DNA of 17,476 nt from Desulfovibrio sp. (GCA_031275955.1 JAISNZ010000026.1:1-17476), one strand, 5' to 3'. Positions 1-9,818 are shown, counted from the stretch's first letter. Made by a program: numbers and translations. The notes: generated by a model not told the origin, from the letters alone.

Positions 1-2
1 GC

Positions 3-3000
3 GGCCGGATCCGGTACGACTATCTGGCGGATTACGGATTCACCGGCGACAGGGAGGCCATTACCCTTTCCCTTGCCGACACGGACGGGGATACCGTTGC
101 CCGGACCCTGACCTTTACCCTGCAGGACTCTGTGCCAGCCGCCGTCTTCAACCTGGATGAAGCGGGGCTGACCTTCGGCAGCCAGGCGGCAGGGCACGGC
201 AATGCCGGCGACTATGCCGCCCTTTCCGGGACGGCCCTGGCTCCGGGCGCCACAGGCATTGTCTGGGATCTGGCCCATATGCCGGCGGTGAAGGCGGACG
301 GCAACCTGGACGGAAAATACGCCGCGGTCGTCTGGAAGCAGAACGGCAACGTCCTGGAAGGCTATGCCGACGGGCAACTGGCGCTGTCGGTCAGGCCCGA
401 GTTCACGGGCGGGCAGTTCAGCGGCAATCTGGAAAGCGTTCTCTACCGTCCTCTGCAGCACGGCGCTCCCGGAACGGGCACGGACAGCGTTCTGGGCCTG
501 GATCTGCCCTTCCAGCAGACAGCGGCCGGCGGCAAAGTGGACAGCGTCGTCCGGATCAACGTCACGGACGATACCCCGGGCAAGGGAGGCGGAAGCGGCG
601 GAAGTAACGCTCCGGAAGAGCTGACCATCATGGAAGCCAGGGCTGCCCAGGCGGATGTCTATCTGGTCCTGGACGTTTCCGGCAGCATCAGCGCCTCGCA
701 GATGACGCAGCAGGTGAACGCCGTCAGGACCATGGCCCAGGCCTATATCGACAACGGCATAGACGCCAGGTTCAGCATCGTCACCTTCGGGTCGGGCGCT
801 TCCATCCCCTATTCGCACATCACGGCGGAGAAAGTCCTGGCATCCATCAAGACCAGCGCGGACATCAGCTACAACCGGGGAGAGACCCACTACAGCGAGG
901 GCATAGACGCCCTGAAGCTGGCGATGTCCTTCGACGTGCGCAATCCCCTGCATGATTCCAAAACCGTGTATTTTATCTCGGACGGCGCGCCGACCGGCGG
1001 CTACTGGGATAAAACGCAGAAAAACGAATGGCAGGATTTCTGCAACAGGCACGACTTCGAGGTCTACGCCCTGGGCGTCGGCTCGGGAGTGAGCAGTTCC
1101 GCTTCCAAGGCCGCTCTGGCCACTGTGGCCAAAGGCGATGCAAGCCACGTGCTTTCCGTCTCCGACTATGACGCCCTGGGCAAGATCCTGTCCGGGCTGG
1201 TGCCGAAATCCACGGAAAACATCTTCCGGGTGCTGGGCTCCGCGGACGCGGCGGAAGTGGCGGATGTGACCATCAACGGCAAAATCCACCACTTGAGCAA
1301 GACGGACGGGGATGGCCTGCGCCACACGGGACCGATCAGCCTGCCCAACGGCAGCGTCATCGACTTCTTTGAAGACGGCAGATACGTCCTGCGCACGGAA
1401 AACATCAGCAAGGACTTCAGCGCCGACATCAAGTTCACCATCCGGGACGCGGACGGCGATACCTACGTTACGGACGGCATGACCCTGCTGATCCGGGACG
1501 CCGGTCCGGCGGCCTATGACAACGTCAGCCATATGGACAGGCTGGTTTCCTACCCGGCCGCGGAGCTGCTGGGGAACTTCAATGCCGATAGCGTAAGCAA
1601 CGCCTATGTCAGGGAAGGCTGGGTGTCGACGCTGAATGTCACCCGCGCCGTCAGCATCCCCTCGCATCTGAGGCTGCTGAACTTCAAGGACAGCCTTGTT
1701 CAGCGCGTGGAGAACGAATACGGCGTGCGCCTGAACAGCGGCGATTATGTCAACAACGGCACCGGCCTCAAGCTGGTGGCGGCAGCCAGGACCGCGGCCG
1801 AGATCTCGACCATGGCCCCCCTTGAGGCGATTGAGGCGATTGTCACCGCCGCGCGCGGCACCATCGCGACTGCCGGCAACGGCAACAAGGAGATGGCCCT
1901 GGCCGCGCATGAAATCGTTTCCCGCGGCGGGGAAATCCTGATCACCTGGGCCCTGACGGGCTACACTTCCAACAACGGCACCGAACGCGACGGCTGCGTC
2001 TTCCTCCTTCTGGACGAAAACGACGCCGTCGTCTCCAAAAGCGTGTACATCTTCCCCACGCAGGGCATCAGTTCGCAGCCCACCACCCTCGCCAGCAAGA
2101 CCGCCACGGGTTTCCTGTCCCTTGATATTCCCGATACGGGCATCGAGCAGACCTACAAGGTGGTCTTCGGCAGTTTTGACGGCGGCACGGCGACTTCCAG
2201 ATACGACAGCACCATGTATGTGGATTCGGTCATCCAGCTCAACAATCCCGCCTTCGCCGGCGCGGCGCACACGGGCAACATGATCACGGACAGGGGAGCG
2301 GACGGCCTGACGGACGAGGCCTGGGACGGCGCCCTGGTGGGGGAGGTCACCTACAACGGCATAACTTACCGTTTCAGCTCCGGGCAGAGCGTGATCAGCG
2401 TCGCCACGCCTGAAGGCACCCTCTATGTCGGCAGAAAAGGCGACTATCTGTTCAAACCCTCCGCCGCGGACGGCAGCTTCTCCGGCGATCAGTTCTCCTA
2501 CAAGCTGGTTGACCGGGACGGCGACTGGTCCGAGGCGGCCACGGTCCGCCTGGCCGCCAAGGGCGAAGCCTCGTCAGGACCCCTGGCCTATGACGATGCG
2601 GCCCATACGCAAGGCAACGCCCTTGTCGGCAACGTCCTGAACGATCCCGGCATGGGCGGCAGCGCCGACTTCGTGTCCGAAGCCGCGCTGGTTACGGCCG
2701 TCCTCTACAACGGCCGCCAATACAACCTCGGCTCCTCCGCCTCGCTGAACATCACCACCGCCGACGGCGGCACCCTGCATGTGGAGAAAGGCGGCGCTTA
2801 CTCCTATACCCCCGCCTCCGGGAAGTCCCTGGCGGGAGTGAACGACCGGTTCGAATACATCGTGAGCGACGGCGGCAAAACCTCCACCGCCGCGGTGCAC
2901 CTGTACAGCGACGACATGCGCGTGGCCGGCACCGTCGGCGACGACCTCAGCGATCAAAGCGGCGCGGTCCTGCCTGTCATGGTCAGCGCCGGCGCCGGCA

Positions 3001-3746
3001 ACGATCTGGCCATAGCCGGTTCCGGGGACGCCATTCTTGACGGCGGCGCGGGCAATGACGTGCTGACCGCGGGCAGCCTTTCGGGCGGCGCGGCGGAAGC
3101 CGTCCGCATCGATCTGCTTGCCGACGGAACAATCAGCGCCCAGGACGCCCTGACCATCGCCGGGAAGCTTGACGCCATGCCCGACGGGCTGGACGGCGAT
3201 CACACCATGTACGGCGGGGCCGGCAATGACGCCCTCCTCGGCGGAGCCGGCAAGGATCTGCTTTACGGCGGCGCTGGCGACGATCTGATTTTCGGAGGCA
3301 AGGGCGGGGACGCCATTTACGGAGGCACCGGCGCCGACCTCCTGCTGGGCGGCGCCGGTAACGACACCCTTGAGGGCGGTTCCGGCAACGATATCCTCTT
3401 CGGCGGTTCCGGCAGCGACATATTCTCCTGGAGCGCGGCGGATCTGGGCCTGGGCGGCGCCGACACCATCCGGGACTTCAGCCTCGGCCAGGACAAGCTG
3501 CGCTTTGACGCCCTCTTCAGCGATCCGGACAAGATCACGCTGGATGACATTCTGGCCAAGCTGAATTCCAAGCAGTTGGACATTCAGGCGGATTCCGGAA
3601 ATCTGGATCTGACGCTGAACGGCGGGACCGTCATTGAGATCCGTTCCCACAGCGGAAGCTTTGACGCCGGCGTGCTGACCTCTGCCAACGGATCGGATCA
3701 GGACAAGGCGCAGTTGCTGCTGCAACTGCTGACGCTGCAGAACTGA
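3..3746 (+). CDS. Large type I-secreted VWA/RTX adhesin, 3' part (5' end outside window)
   Basis: The frame is open from the first full codon at position 3, and a GTG at 132 lies inside a conserved-looking domain, so the true start is upstream of the window. About 1,247 residues are visible. Domains in order: a T1SS-143-like repeat end (about 3-590); a von Willebrand A domain (about 645-1205) with an intact metal site, DVSGS near 675, a Thr in GETHYSEG near 890 and the Asp of ISDGAP near 980; a VCBS/Ig-like stretch (to about 1545); an unrecognised domain (about 1600-2270); two cadherin/VCBS-like repeats (about 2280-2560 and 2575-2920); RTX nonapeptides of the GGAGNDxLx type (about 2985-3420); and a C-terminal tail ending in a hydrophobic, Leu-rich segment typical of type I secretion signals. 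Such proteins are exported by an ABC transporter/TolC system and fold on binding Ca2+ outside the cell. I infer a LapA-like surface adhesin. The transporter genes are not in this window. The overall class is secure; the ligand is unknown. Confidence 0.93.
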   Translation, partial: GRIRYDYLADYGFTGDREAITLSLADTDGDTVARTLTFTLQDSVPAAVFNLDEAGLTFGSQAAGHGNAGDYAALSGTALAPGATGIVWDLAHMPAVKADGNLDGKYAAVVWKQNGNVLEGYADGQLALSVRPEFTGGQFSGNLESVLYRPLQHGAPGTGTDSVLGLDLPFQQTAAGGKVDSVVRINVTDDTPGKGGGSGGSNAPEELTIMEARAAQADVYLVLDVSGSISASQMTQQVNAVRTMAQAYIDNGIDARFSIVTFGSGASIPYSHITAEKVLASIKTSADISYNRGETHYSEGIDALKLAMSFDVRNPLHDSKTVYFISDGAPTGGYWDKTQKNEWQDFCNRHDFEVYALGVGSGVSSSASKAALATVAKGDASHVLSVSDYDALGKILSGLVPKSTENIFRVLGSADAAEVADVTINGKIHHLSKTDGDGLRHTGPISLPNGSVIDFFEDGRYVLRTENISKDFSADIKFTIRDADGDTYVTDGMTLLIRDAGPAAYDNVSHMDRLVSYPAAELLGNFNADSVSNAYVREGWVSTLNVTRAVSIPSHLRLLNFKDSLVQRVENEYGVRLNSGDYVNNGTGLKLVAAARTAAEISTMAPLEAIEAIVTAARGTIATAGNGNKEMALAAHEIVSRGGEILITWALTGYTSNNGTERDGCVFLLLDENDAVVSKSVYIFPTQGISSQPTTLASKTATGFLSLDIPDTGIEQTYKVVFGSFDGGTATSRYDSTMYVDSVIQLNNPAFAGAAHTGNMITDRGADGLTDEAWDGALVGEVTYNGITYRFSSGQSVISVATPEGTLYVGRKGDYLFKPSAADGSFSGDQFSYKLVDRDGDWSEAATVRLAAKGEASSGPLAYDDAAHTQGNALVGNVLNDPGMGGSADFVSEAALVTAVLYNGRQYNLGSSASLNITTADGGTLHVEKGGAYSYTPASGKSLAGVNDRFEYIVSDGGKTSTAAVHLYSDDMRVAGTVGDDLSDQSGAVLPVMVSAGAGNDLAIAGSGDAILDGGAGNDVLTAGSLSGGAAEAVRIDLLADGTISAQDALTIAGKLDAMPDGLDGDHTMYGGAGNDALLGGAGKDLLYGGAGDDLIFGGKGGDAIYGGTGADLLLGGAGNDTLEGGSGNDILFGGSGSDIFSWSAADLGLGGADTIRDFSLGQDKLRFDALFSDPDKITLDDILAKLNSKQLDIQADSGNLDLTLNGGTVIEIRSHSGSFDAGVLTSANGSDQDKAQLLLQLLTLQN
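2985..3430 (+). repeat. RTX nonapeptide coding repeats, split into two blocks
   Basis: Glycine/aspartate-rich nonapeptides (consensus GGxGxDxLx) are encoded here. About three lie between 2985 and 3075, and eight run in tandem from about 3210 to 3425. The blocks are separated by roughly 45 non-RTX residues. In known RTX proteins these repeats form Ca2+-binding parallel beta-rolls that drive folding after secretion. The DNA copies have diverged, so this is a protein repeat and not a recent tandem duplication. Confidence 0.9.
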
Positions 3747-3751
3747 CGCGC

Positions 3752-3793
3752 GGCGGAGGGCTTGAGGGGCTTTGCCCCCTCAAGCCCTCCGCC
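3752..3793 (+). terminator. GC-rich hairpin after the adhesin gene
   Basis: A 19-base left arm (3752-3770) pairs with 3774-3793 around a TTT loop, with one extra G in the right arm. It begins six bases after the adhesin stop codon. No T-run follows, so it is more likely an mRNA 3'-end stabiliser or one of the palindromes recurring between genes in this window than a complete intrinsic terminator. Confidence 0.6.
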
Positions 3794-3838
3794 AGGGATG
3801 ACGCTCACGCGTCCCGAAGAGCAGCCTTCGCGAAAGGA

Positions 3839-3878
3839 GCAAAAAAATCCCCGCTCGGATGAGCGGGGATTTTTTTGC
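3839..3878. terminator. Bidirectional intrinsic terminator between adhesin and groEL
   Basis: This is a perfect 18-base inverted repeat: seven As, a GC core (TCCCCGCTC), a GGAT loop, the mirrored core, then seven Ts. The A-run and T-run make it work as an intrinsic terminator in both directions. That suits its place between two convergent genes, the adhesin (+) ending at 3746 and groEL (-) ending at 3897. Confidence 0.95.
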
Positions 3879-3896
3879 GGGCAGTTTTCCCGGGAA

Positions 3897-5546
<1,650 letters not shown>

Positions 5547-5585
5547 GAGATTTCCTCCTGGGAGTGGTAGTATGTTAGATAAGCG

Positions 5586-5873
5586 CTAGGCAATGATGGC
5601 GAGGATATCGTCCTCACGCATAACCAGATGCTCAACCCCGTCCAGCTTGATTTCAGTGCCGGCGTACTTGTTGAACAGCACCTGATCGCCCGTTTTCACG
5701 GTCATGGCAATGACCTTGCCGTCATCAGCGGTTTTTCCGGGTCCGACCGCCACCACTTCGCCCTTGGAGGGCTTTTCCTTGGCAGTATCGGGAATGAACA
5801 GGCCGCCGGCGGTCTTTTCTTCGCTTTCCAGGCGCTTGACCAACACACGGTCATTCAGGGGCTTCAGCTTCAT
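5586..5873 (-). CDS. groES: Co-chaperonin GroES (10 kDa, Hsp10)
   Basis: This 95-residue protein begins MKLKPLNDRVLVKR, the canonical GroES start, and ends DDILAIIA. GroES forms the heptameric lid of the GroEL cavity. The mobile-loop region (EEKTAGGLFIPDTAKEKP, residues about 18-35) and the GKVIAMTVKTGDQVLFNKYAGTEI core are present. The frame stays open about 94 codons further upstream. I chose the ATG at 5873 because it matches the family's N-terminus and length, and because GGAGG (5884-5888) lies ten bases before it. The upstream extension is palindrome-rich non-coding sequence. It is transcribed with groEL. Confidence 0.98.
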   Translation of the reverse strand: MKLKPLNDRVLVKRLESEEKTAGGLFIPDTAKEKPSKGEVVAVGPGKTADDGKVIAMTVKTGDQVLFNKYAGTEIKLDGVEHLVMREDDILAIIA

Positions 5874-6030
5874 GATGCGCAAACCTCCACTTGATTGATG
5901 GGACAATAGGGTCCAAGACAAAAAACAGCGGACAAAACATCGGGGACGCCCCCGATCCGGGAACAGGGTCCCTGGGACCATACGGCGGGAGAAGGCCCGT
6001 TCCGCTTCCCCGTCCGCAAGGTTCGGATTC

Positions 6031-6053
6031 TCCGGAAAAGGGCCTTTTCCGGA
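6031..6053. repeat. Perfect 23-base palindrome in the groES upstream region
   Basis: The 11-base arm TCCGGAAAAGG (6031-6041) is mirrored exactly at 6043-6053 around a single central G. It lies about 158 bases upstream of the groES start. It could be a dimeric-regulator operator or a hairpin in the groESL leader RNA. Nothing in the sequence decides between these. Confidence 0.7.
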
Positions 6054-6220
6054 AACAGCCGGCCGCGCGGAGGAGGGGTCCAAAATTCTTGTCCGAATCC
6101 ACGGGGTCTGGCCGCCGGAGAAGGGCGGATGCGGGAACCCCGGACAACGCACCAATAATAAGACCTCTTTCCGGCTTGAAAAGGGGCGGGAAGAATTTTT
6201 TTGAAAAAAAAAATTCTCTC

Positions 6221-6247
6221 TTGTATTTCATGATGTTATATTATAGA
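6221..6247 (+). promoter_or_regulatory. Candidate promoter for the PAS gene, placing the start near the ATG
   Basis: TTGTAT (6221-6226) and TATAGA (6242-6247) are separated by 15 bases. TATTAT at 6239-6244 is a second -10-like box. This lies within an AT-rich island in otherwise GC-rich DNA. Transcription from the TATAGA box would begin around 6254-6256, at the ATG itself. The 15-base spacing is shorter than ideal. Confidence 0.35.
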
Positions 6248-6255
6248 ACCTGTCC

Positions 6256-7272
6256 ATGTCCCTTGCCGATTCTGAACACAGGCAGCAGGAGCTGCTCAAA
6301 GCCTTGTCCCAGGCCCGGGCCTATGTGCGCTGGCTGGAGGGGATTGCGGCCCGGAACGCCGCCTTTTTGGGCCTGGGGGTGGATTTCGAGGATCAGTTCG
6401 TCAGCAGCCCGCCCCCGGAGACGGCTGCCCTGCGGGCGGCCCTCCAGGCCCTGGGCCTGGAAATGGGGGGGGAAGATCTCAGCAATTACCTCGGCCGGGA
6501 AGGGGACGACGAAAGCCGGCCCCGGCTGACGGACGCCCCGGACGACCTCAAGCCCGCGGGCGGGCGCCGGATCAGCCGCGGAATCGGTCTGGTGGCGGTG
6601 GAGCCCGCCGCGGCCCTTCTCCCCCTGCCCGGCGTTGCCGCGGAGGAACAGCCCCTGGCGGGCGCCCCCCCCTTCCCGGAAACGGAATCCGGCCTCCAGG
6701 CCGGGGAAGATGCCCGGCCCGGCATTGCCGTCTCAGGCATTGACCTCTCCCTGCTGGAGGAAGATCCGGCGGAGCGGGACCCCCTGCTGCCCGGTCCCGA
6801 ACCTTCGCCGCTGCAACCGGCGGGGGACGATCCCTATGCGCCGTCCGCCGGGATCGATCCGCTGACGCCGGAACCCGCCACGGATGCGTTTCTCCAGGCC
6901 GTTCTGGCCCTGGCGGGCGAAGAGGACGGGGTCTGGGACCGGAACATGCGCACGGGCGTCGTCTTCGCCTCCCGGCGCTGGCAGGATCTTCTGTCCTGCC
7001 CGGAAGACAGCGGAGCGTCCCTTCAGGAGGCCCTTGTCCGCTTCCTGGACCCCGCCGACGTTCCGGCTTTTTTCTCCGCCTGCGACAGCCTTCTGGCCGG
7101 AAAGCTGCCCGCGGCCAGCCTGAAACTGCGCTTTCAGCTCCCTTTAGGGGGCCGTTTCCAGGGGCATCTGCGCGCCGTCTGCCCGCGCCAGGGCGGCCAG
7201 GCCGTCCGCCTGACGGCGGCGCTCACGGCCTTGCCGGAAAATTTCTCTCCGGATCAAAAAAGGAAAAAATGA
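6256..7272 (+). CDS. PAS-fold protein with N-terminal helix and Pro/Glu-rich linker
   Basis: This 338-residue soluble protein has no signal peptide or membrane segment. Residues about 5-40 (HRQQELLKALSQARAYVRWLEG) look like an amphipathic or coiled-coil helix. Residues about 90-210 are a low-complexity Pro/Ala/Glu/Asp-rich linker. Residues about 215-325 fit a PAS_3-type fold, with GVWDRNMRTGVVFASRRWQD, a FLDPADVPAF segment in place of the usual HPDD, and a final beta strand. PAS domains sense small molecules or mediate dimer contacts. No kinase, GGDEF, EAL or DNA-binding output domain is present, so it may act through a partner. No ribosome binding site precedes the ATG, and an in-frame TAG at 6244 rules out a start much further upstream. 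The specific role is unknown. Confidence 0.8.
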   Translation: MSLADSEHRQQELLKALSQARAYVRWLEGIAARNAAFLGLGVDFEDQFVSSPPPETAALRAALQALGLEMGGEDLSNYLGREGDDESRPRLTDAPDDLKPAGGRRISRGIGLVAVEPAAALLPLPGVAAEEQPLAGAPPFPETESGLQAGEDARPGIAVSGIDLSLLEEDPAERDPLLPGPEPSPLQPAGDDPYAPSAGIDPLTPEPATDAFLQAVLALAGEEDGVWDRNMRTGVVFASRRWQDLLSCPEDSGASLQEALVRFLDPADVPAFFSACDSLLAGKLPAASLKLRFQLPLGGRFQGHLRAVCPRQGGQAVRLTAALTALPENFSPDQKRKK

Positions 7273-7349
7273 TTTTCCAGGGAAACACTGACGTATCGGG
7301 GCTTTGCCCGCCGGAAGCGAACTGTTTCAAGCGGTTATTGCTATAATCG

Positions 7350-8513
7350 CTATAATAGATCCTTCATGACGGCGTAAAGGGAGCTTTTTTGTTCAATGCC
7401 GATGCCGGGGGTGTCCGGTAGCCCGACGTGGCCGTTGCTGACGGCAAGCCCGTCGGCAAAGCCGCCGAAAGGCTGGAAGACCCCCGGATAGGATTCGTTG
7501 CCGCCGAGGTGCAGGCCGGCGGCGATGTTCAGGGACATCTGGTGCCCGCCGTGGGGCACGAGGCGGCGGGTGGACCAGCCCATCTCCCCCATGACCTCAA
7601 GGGTGCGCAGATACTCCACAAGCCCGTAGGAAAGGGCGCAGTCAAACTGGAGATAGTCCTTTTCCGGGCGCAGGCCCCCATAGCGGAGCAGATTGCGCGC
7701 GTCCTGGTGGGAGAAAAGATTTTCCCCCGTGGCCATGGGCGGATCATAGTGTTCCGCGAGGGAGGCCTGGAGGGCGAAGTCCAGGGGATCCCCCGCCTCC
7801 TCAAACCAGAACAGGCCATAGCCGCGCAGGGCCTCGGCATAGGCCAGGGCCGTCGCGGGGTCAAAGCGGCCGTTGGCGTCCACAGCCAGCCTGCCGCCGT
7901 CGCCCACAACCCGCAGCACGGCTTCAATGCGGGCCAGATCCTCCTTGAGCGGGACGGCGCCGATCTTCATTTTGACGACGGTGTAGCCCAGGTCGAGGTA
8001 GCCGCGCATTTCGTCCTGCAATTTTTGCTGATCCTTGCCCGGATAGTAATACCCTCCGGCGGCATAGACCCAGACCTGCCTGTCGGCCGCGCCGCCCCGG
8101 TAGCGGTCGGCAAGCAGGCGATAGAGGGGTTTGCCCTCAATCTTCGCCACGGCGTCCCATACGGCCATGTCCAGGGCGCCGACGGCGACGGATCGCTCTC
8201 CGTGCCCGCCGGGCTTTTCATTGCGCATCATCACGTCCCAGATGGCGAAAGGGTCCAGATTGTTTCCGCCCGCATCCGTCAAGCTTTCCGGGGTGGCCTC
8301 CAGGATGCGGGGGATAAACCGCTCCCGCAAAAGGGCGCCCTGGCCGTAACGGCCGTTGGAATGGAAGCCGAAGCCGACAACCGCTTTGCCCTCGCGGAGG
8401 ACATCCGTGATCAGGGCCACGGTGGAACAGGTCATTCGGGAAAAGTCGATGTAGGCATTGGCAATGGAGGAGGCAAGGGACACCGTTTTTTCACGGATGG
8501 CGACAATGCGCAT
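7350..8513 (-). CDS. tarD: D(-)-tartrate dehydratase, enolase superfamily
   Basis: This 387-residue enzyme belongs to the mandelate-racemase subgroup of the enolase superfamily. I recognise a close resemblance to D(-)-tartrate dehydratase (EC 4.2.1.81) of Bradyrhizobium, including NAYIDFSRMT, NEKPGGHGERS, YAAGGYYYPGK and PHGGHQMSLNIAAG. The reaction removes water from D-tartrate to give oxaloacetate. Expected active-site residues are present: K181 and K183 in VKMKIG, Mg2+ ligands D212 (VDANG), E238 (WFEE) and E264 (GEN), and the catalytic H321. These sit one position below the numbering I recall for the Bradyrhizobium enzyme, an unusually close match. The ATG is preceded by GAGGAG (8523-8528), 15 bases after the dctM stop, so it is translated as the last gene of the TRAP operon. 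A related acid-sugar substrate is possible but less likely. Confidence 0.88.
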   Translation of the reverse strand: MRIVAIREKTVSLASSIANAYIDFSRMTCSTVALITDVLREGKAVVGFGFHSNGRYGQGALLRERFIPRILEATPESLTDAGGNNLDPFAIWDVMMRNEKPGGHGERSVAVGALDMAVWDAVAKIEGKPLYRLLADRYRGGAADRQVWVYAAGGYYYPGKDQQKLQDEMRGYLDLGYTVVKMKIGAVPLKEDLARIEAVLRVVGDGGRLAVDANGRFDPATALAYAEALRGYGLFWFEEAGDPLDFALQASLAEHYDPPMATGENLFSHQDARNLLRYGGLRPEKDYLQFDCALSYGLVEYLRTLEVMGEMGWSTRRLVPHGGHQMSLNIAAGLHLGGNESYPGVFQPFGGFADGLAVSNGHVGLPDTPGIGIEQKSSLYAVMKDLL

Positions 8514-8528
8514 GGCGGCGGACTCCTC

Positions 8529-9806
8529 TTAATGCATCAGGTTCGGCAGGAAGGTGATGATCCCCGGAAAATAGGTCAGCAGGATGAGGTCAAGGAGGAG
8601 GACCCCGATATAGGGCAGGACTTTTTTCGTTACGGCGTCAATGGAAATCCCGGTGATGGAGGAAACGACGAAAAGGTCCAGGCCCACGGGGGGCGTGATG
8701 CAGCCGATGGCCAGATTGACCACCATGAGCACGCCGAAAAACAGCGGATCGATCCCCAGGTGGAGAACGACGGGCAAAAGGATGGGGGTGAGGATGACGA
8801 CGGCGGCGGAGGCGTTGACCAGGGTTCCCAGAACGAGCAGCAGGACATTGATCAGCATGAGGAAGACGATGGGGCTGTCGGTCAGCTCGGTGAACATCCG
8901 GGCCAGATGGTGCGGCACCTGGGCGTAGGTCAGAATCCAGCCGAAGACGTTCGCCCCGCCCACCACGAACATGATCATGGTCGTGGAGACGGCCGCGGAA
9001 AGGAGGACGCGGGGAATATCCTTCAGGGTCAGTTCCCTGTAGATGAACAGACCGACGAAGGCGCCGTACACCGCGGCGACGGCGGCGGACTCCGTGGCGG
9101 TGAAGATCCCGGAATAGATGCCTCCCAGGATGATGAAGGGCATCAGCAGCGCCCAGAAACAGTCGATAAAGGATTTCGCGGCCCTTCTGAGGGAAAAGCG
9201 CCCTTCTCCCATGTAGCCGTTCTTTTTGGAAATGTACCAGCTGACCAGGCACATGGAGGCCCCCATCAGGATGCCCGGGGCAAAGCCCCCCATGAACAGA
9301 TCGGCAATGGAGGTGTTGGCGATGGAGCCGTAGACCACCATGGTGATGGAAGGGGGAATGACAATGCCCACAGTGCCGGCGGAAGCCACCACGGCGGCGG
9401 CGAAACTGCGCGGATAGCCGCGCCGTTCCATCTCGTCGATCATGGAGGCCCCGATGGCGGCGGTGGTGGCCGCCGAGGAGCCGGAGAGGGCGGCGAAGAA
9501 CATGCCCGCCACGGCCACCACCAGGGCCAGACCGCCCGCCAGGGCGCCCACCAGGCTCATGGAAAAATCGACGATGCGCTTTGTCACTCCGCCTTCCGAC
9601 ATAAAGGCGCCGGCCAGCATGAAAAAGGGCACGGCCATGAAGGAAAAGCTGTCAACGGAGGTGAACATGCGCTGCACGACGGTAATCAGGGGGAGGTCCA
9701 AAAGGGCGTAAAAGACCACCGCGGAGGACAGGGCCAGGGAGACGCCGATGGAGGTTCCCGAGGCCAGCATGAAGGCGAAGCAGAGCATCAGAACCCACAG
9801 GATCAT
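8529..9806 (-). CDS. dctM: TRAP transporter large permease DctM
   Basis: This 425-residue, very hydrophobic protein of about 12 membrane segments has the family's usual length. The GMFFAALSGSSAATTAAIGA and GTVGIVIPPSITMVVYG motifs and the ATESAAVAAVYG repeat half are typical of DctM-type subunits. It forms the Na+-driven transport channel, working with DctQ and the periplasmic DctP. AGAGGAGG precedes the ATG by five bases, and only 12 bases separate it from dctQ. The adjoining tartrate dehydratase gene suggests a C4-dicarboxylate or tartrate substrate. The transported solute is inferred from context. Confidence 0.96.
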   Translation of the reverse strand: MILWVLMLCFAFMLASGTSIGVSLALSSAVVFYALLDLPLITVVQRMFTSVDSFSFMAVPFFMLAGAFMSEGGVTKRIVDFSMSLVGALAGGLALVVAVAGMFFAALSGSSAATTAAIGASMIDEMERRGYPRSFAAAVVASAGTVGIVIPPSITMVVYGSIANTSIADLFMGGFAPGILMGASMCLVSWYISKKNGYMGEGRFSLRRAAKSFIDCFWALLMPFIILGGIYSGIFTATESAAVAAVYGAFVGLFIYRELTLKDIPRVLLSAAVSTTMIMFVVGGANVFGWILTYAQVPHHLARMFTELTDSPIVFLMLINVLLLVLGTLVNASAAVVILTPILLPVVLHLGIDPLFFGVLMVVNLAIGCITPPVGLDLFVVSSITGISIDAVTKKVLPYIGVLLLDLILLTYFPGIITFLPNLMH

Positions 9807-9818
9807 GCCGGCCTCCTC

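Larger units (their letters stand above)
5889..6255. other. Divergent intergenic region between groES and the PAS gene
   Basis: These 367 bases contain no gene I can support, although both strands happen to have open frames. The region holds several GC-rich inverted repeats, including GGTCCC-T-GGGACC at 5967-5979 and a perfect 11-bp one at 6031-6053. Towards the PAS gene there is an abrupt AT-rich island (about 6190-6247) with a 10-bp inverted repeat and several -10-like boxes. I see neither a CIRCE element (TTAGCACTC-N9-GAGTGCTAA) nor a convincing sigma-32 promoter for groES. The groESL promoter must lie in this gap, but I cannot place it. Confidence 0.7.

Noticed and set aside
2574..3725. 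A 383-codon open frame on the minus strand opposite the RTX repeats
   Set aside because: It is a mirror of the Gly/Asp repeat codons of the adhesin, with Val/Ala/Gly repeats only and no ribosome binding site.
5874..6155. N-terminal extension of GroES by about 94 residues
   Set aside because: GroES begins with the canonical MKLKPLNDR at 5873 and has a ribosome binding site there. The extension is Pro/Arg-rich palindromic non-coding DNA.
6173..6179. CTTGAAA resembling a sigma-32 -35 element
   Set aside because: It points away from groES (plus strand), and no CCCCAT-type -10 follows at the needed distance.
5891..6529. A 212-codon plus-strand frame across the groES upstream region
   Set aside because: It overlaps the PAS gene in another frame and covers several palindromes. 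There is no ribosome binding site or domain.
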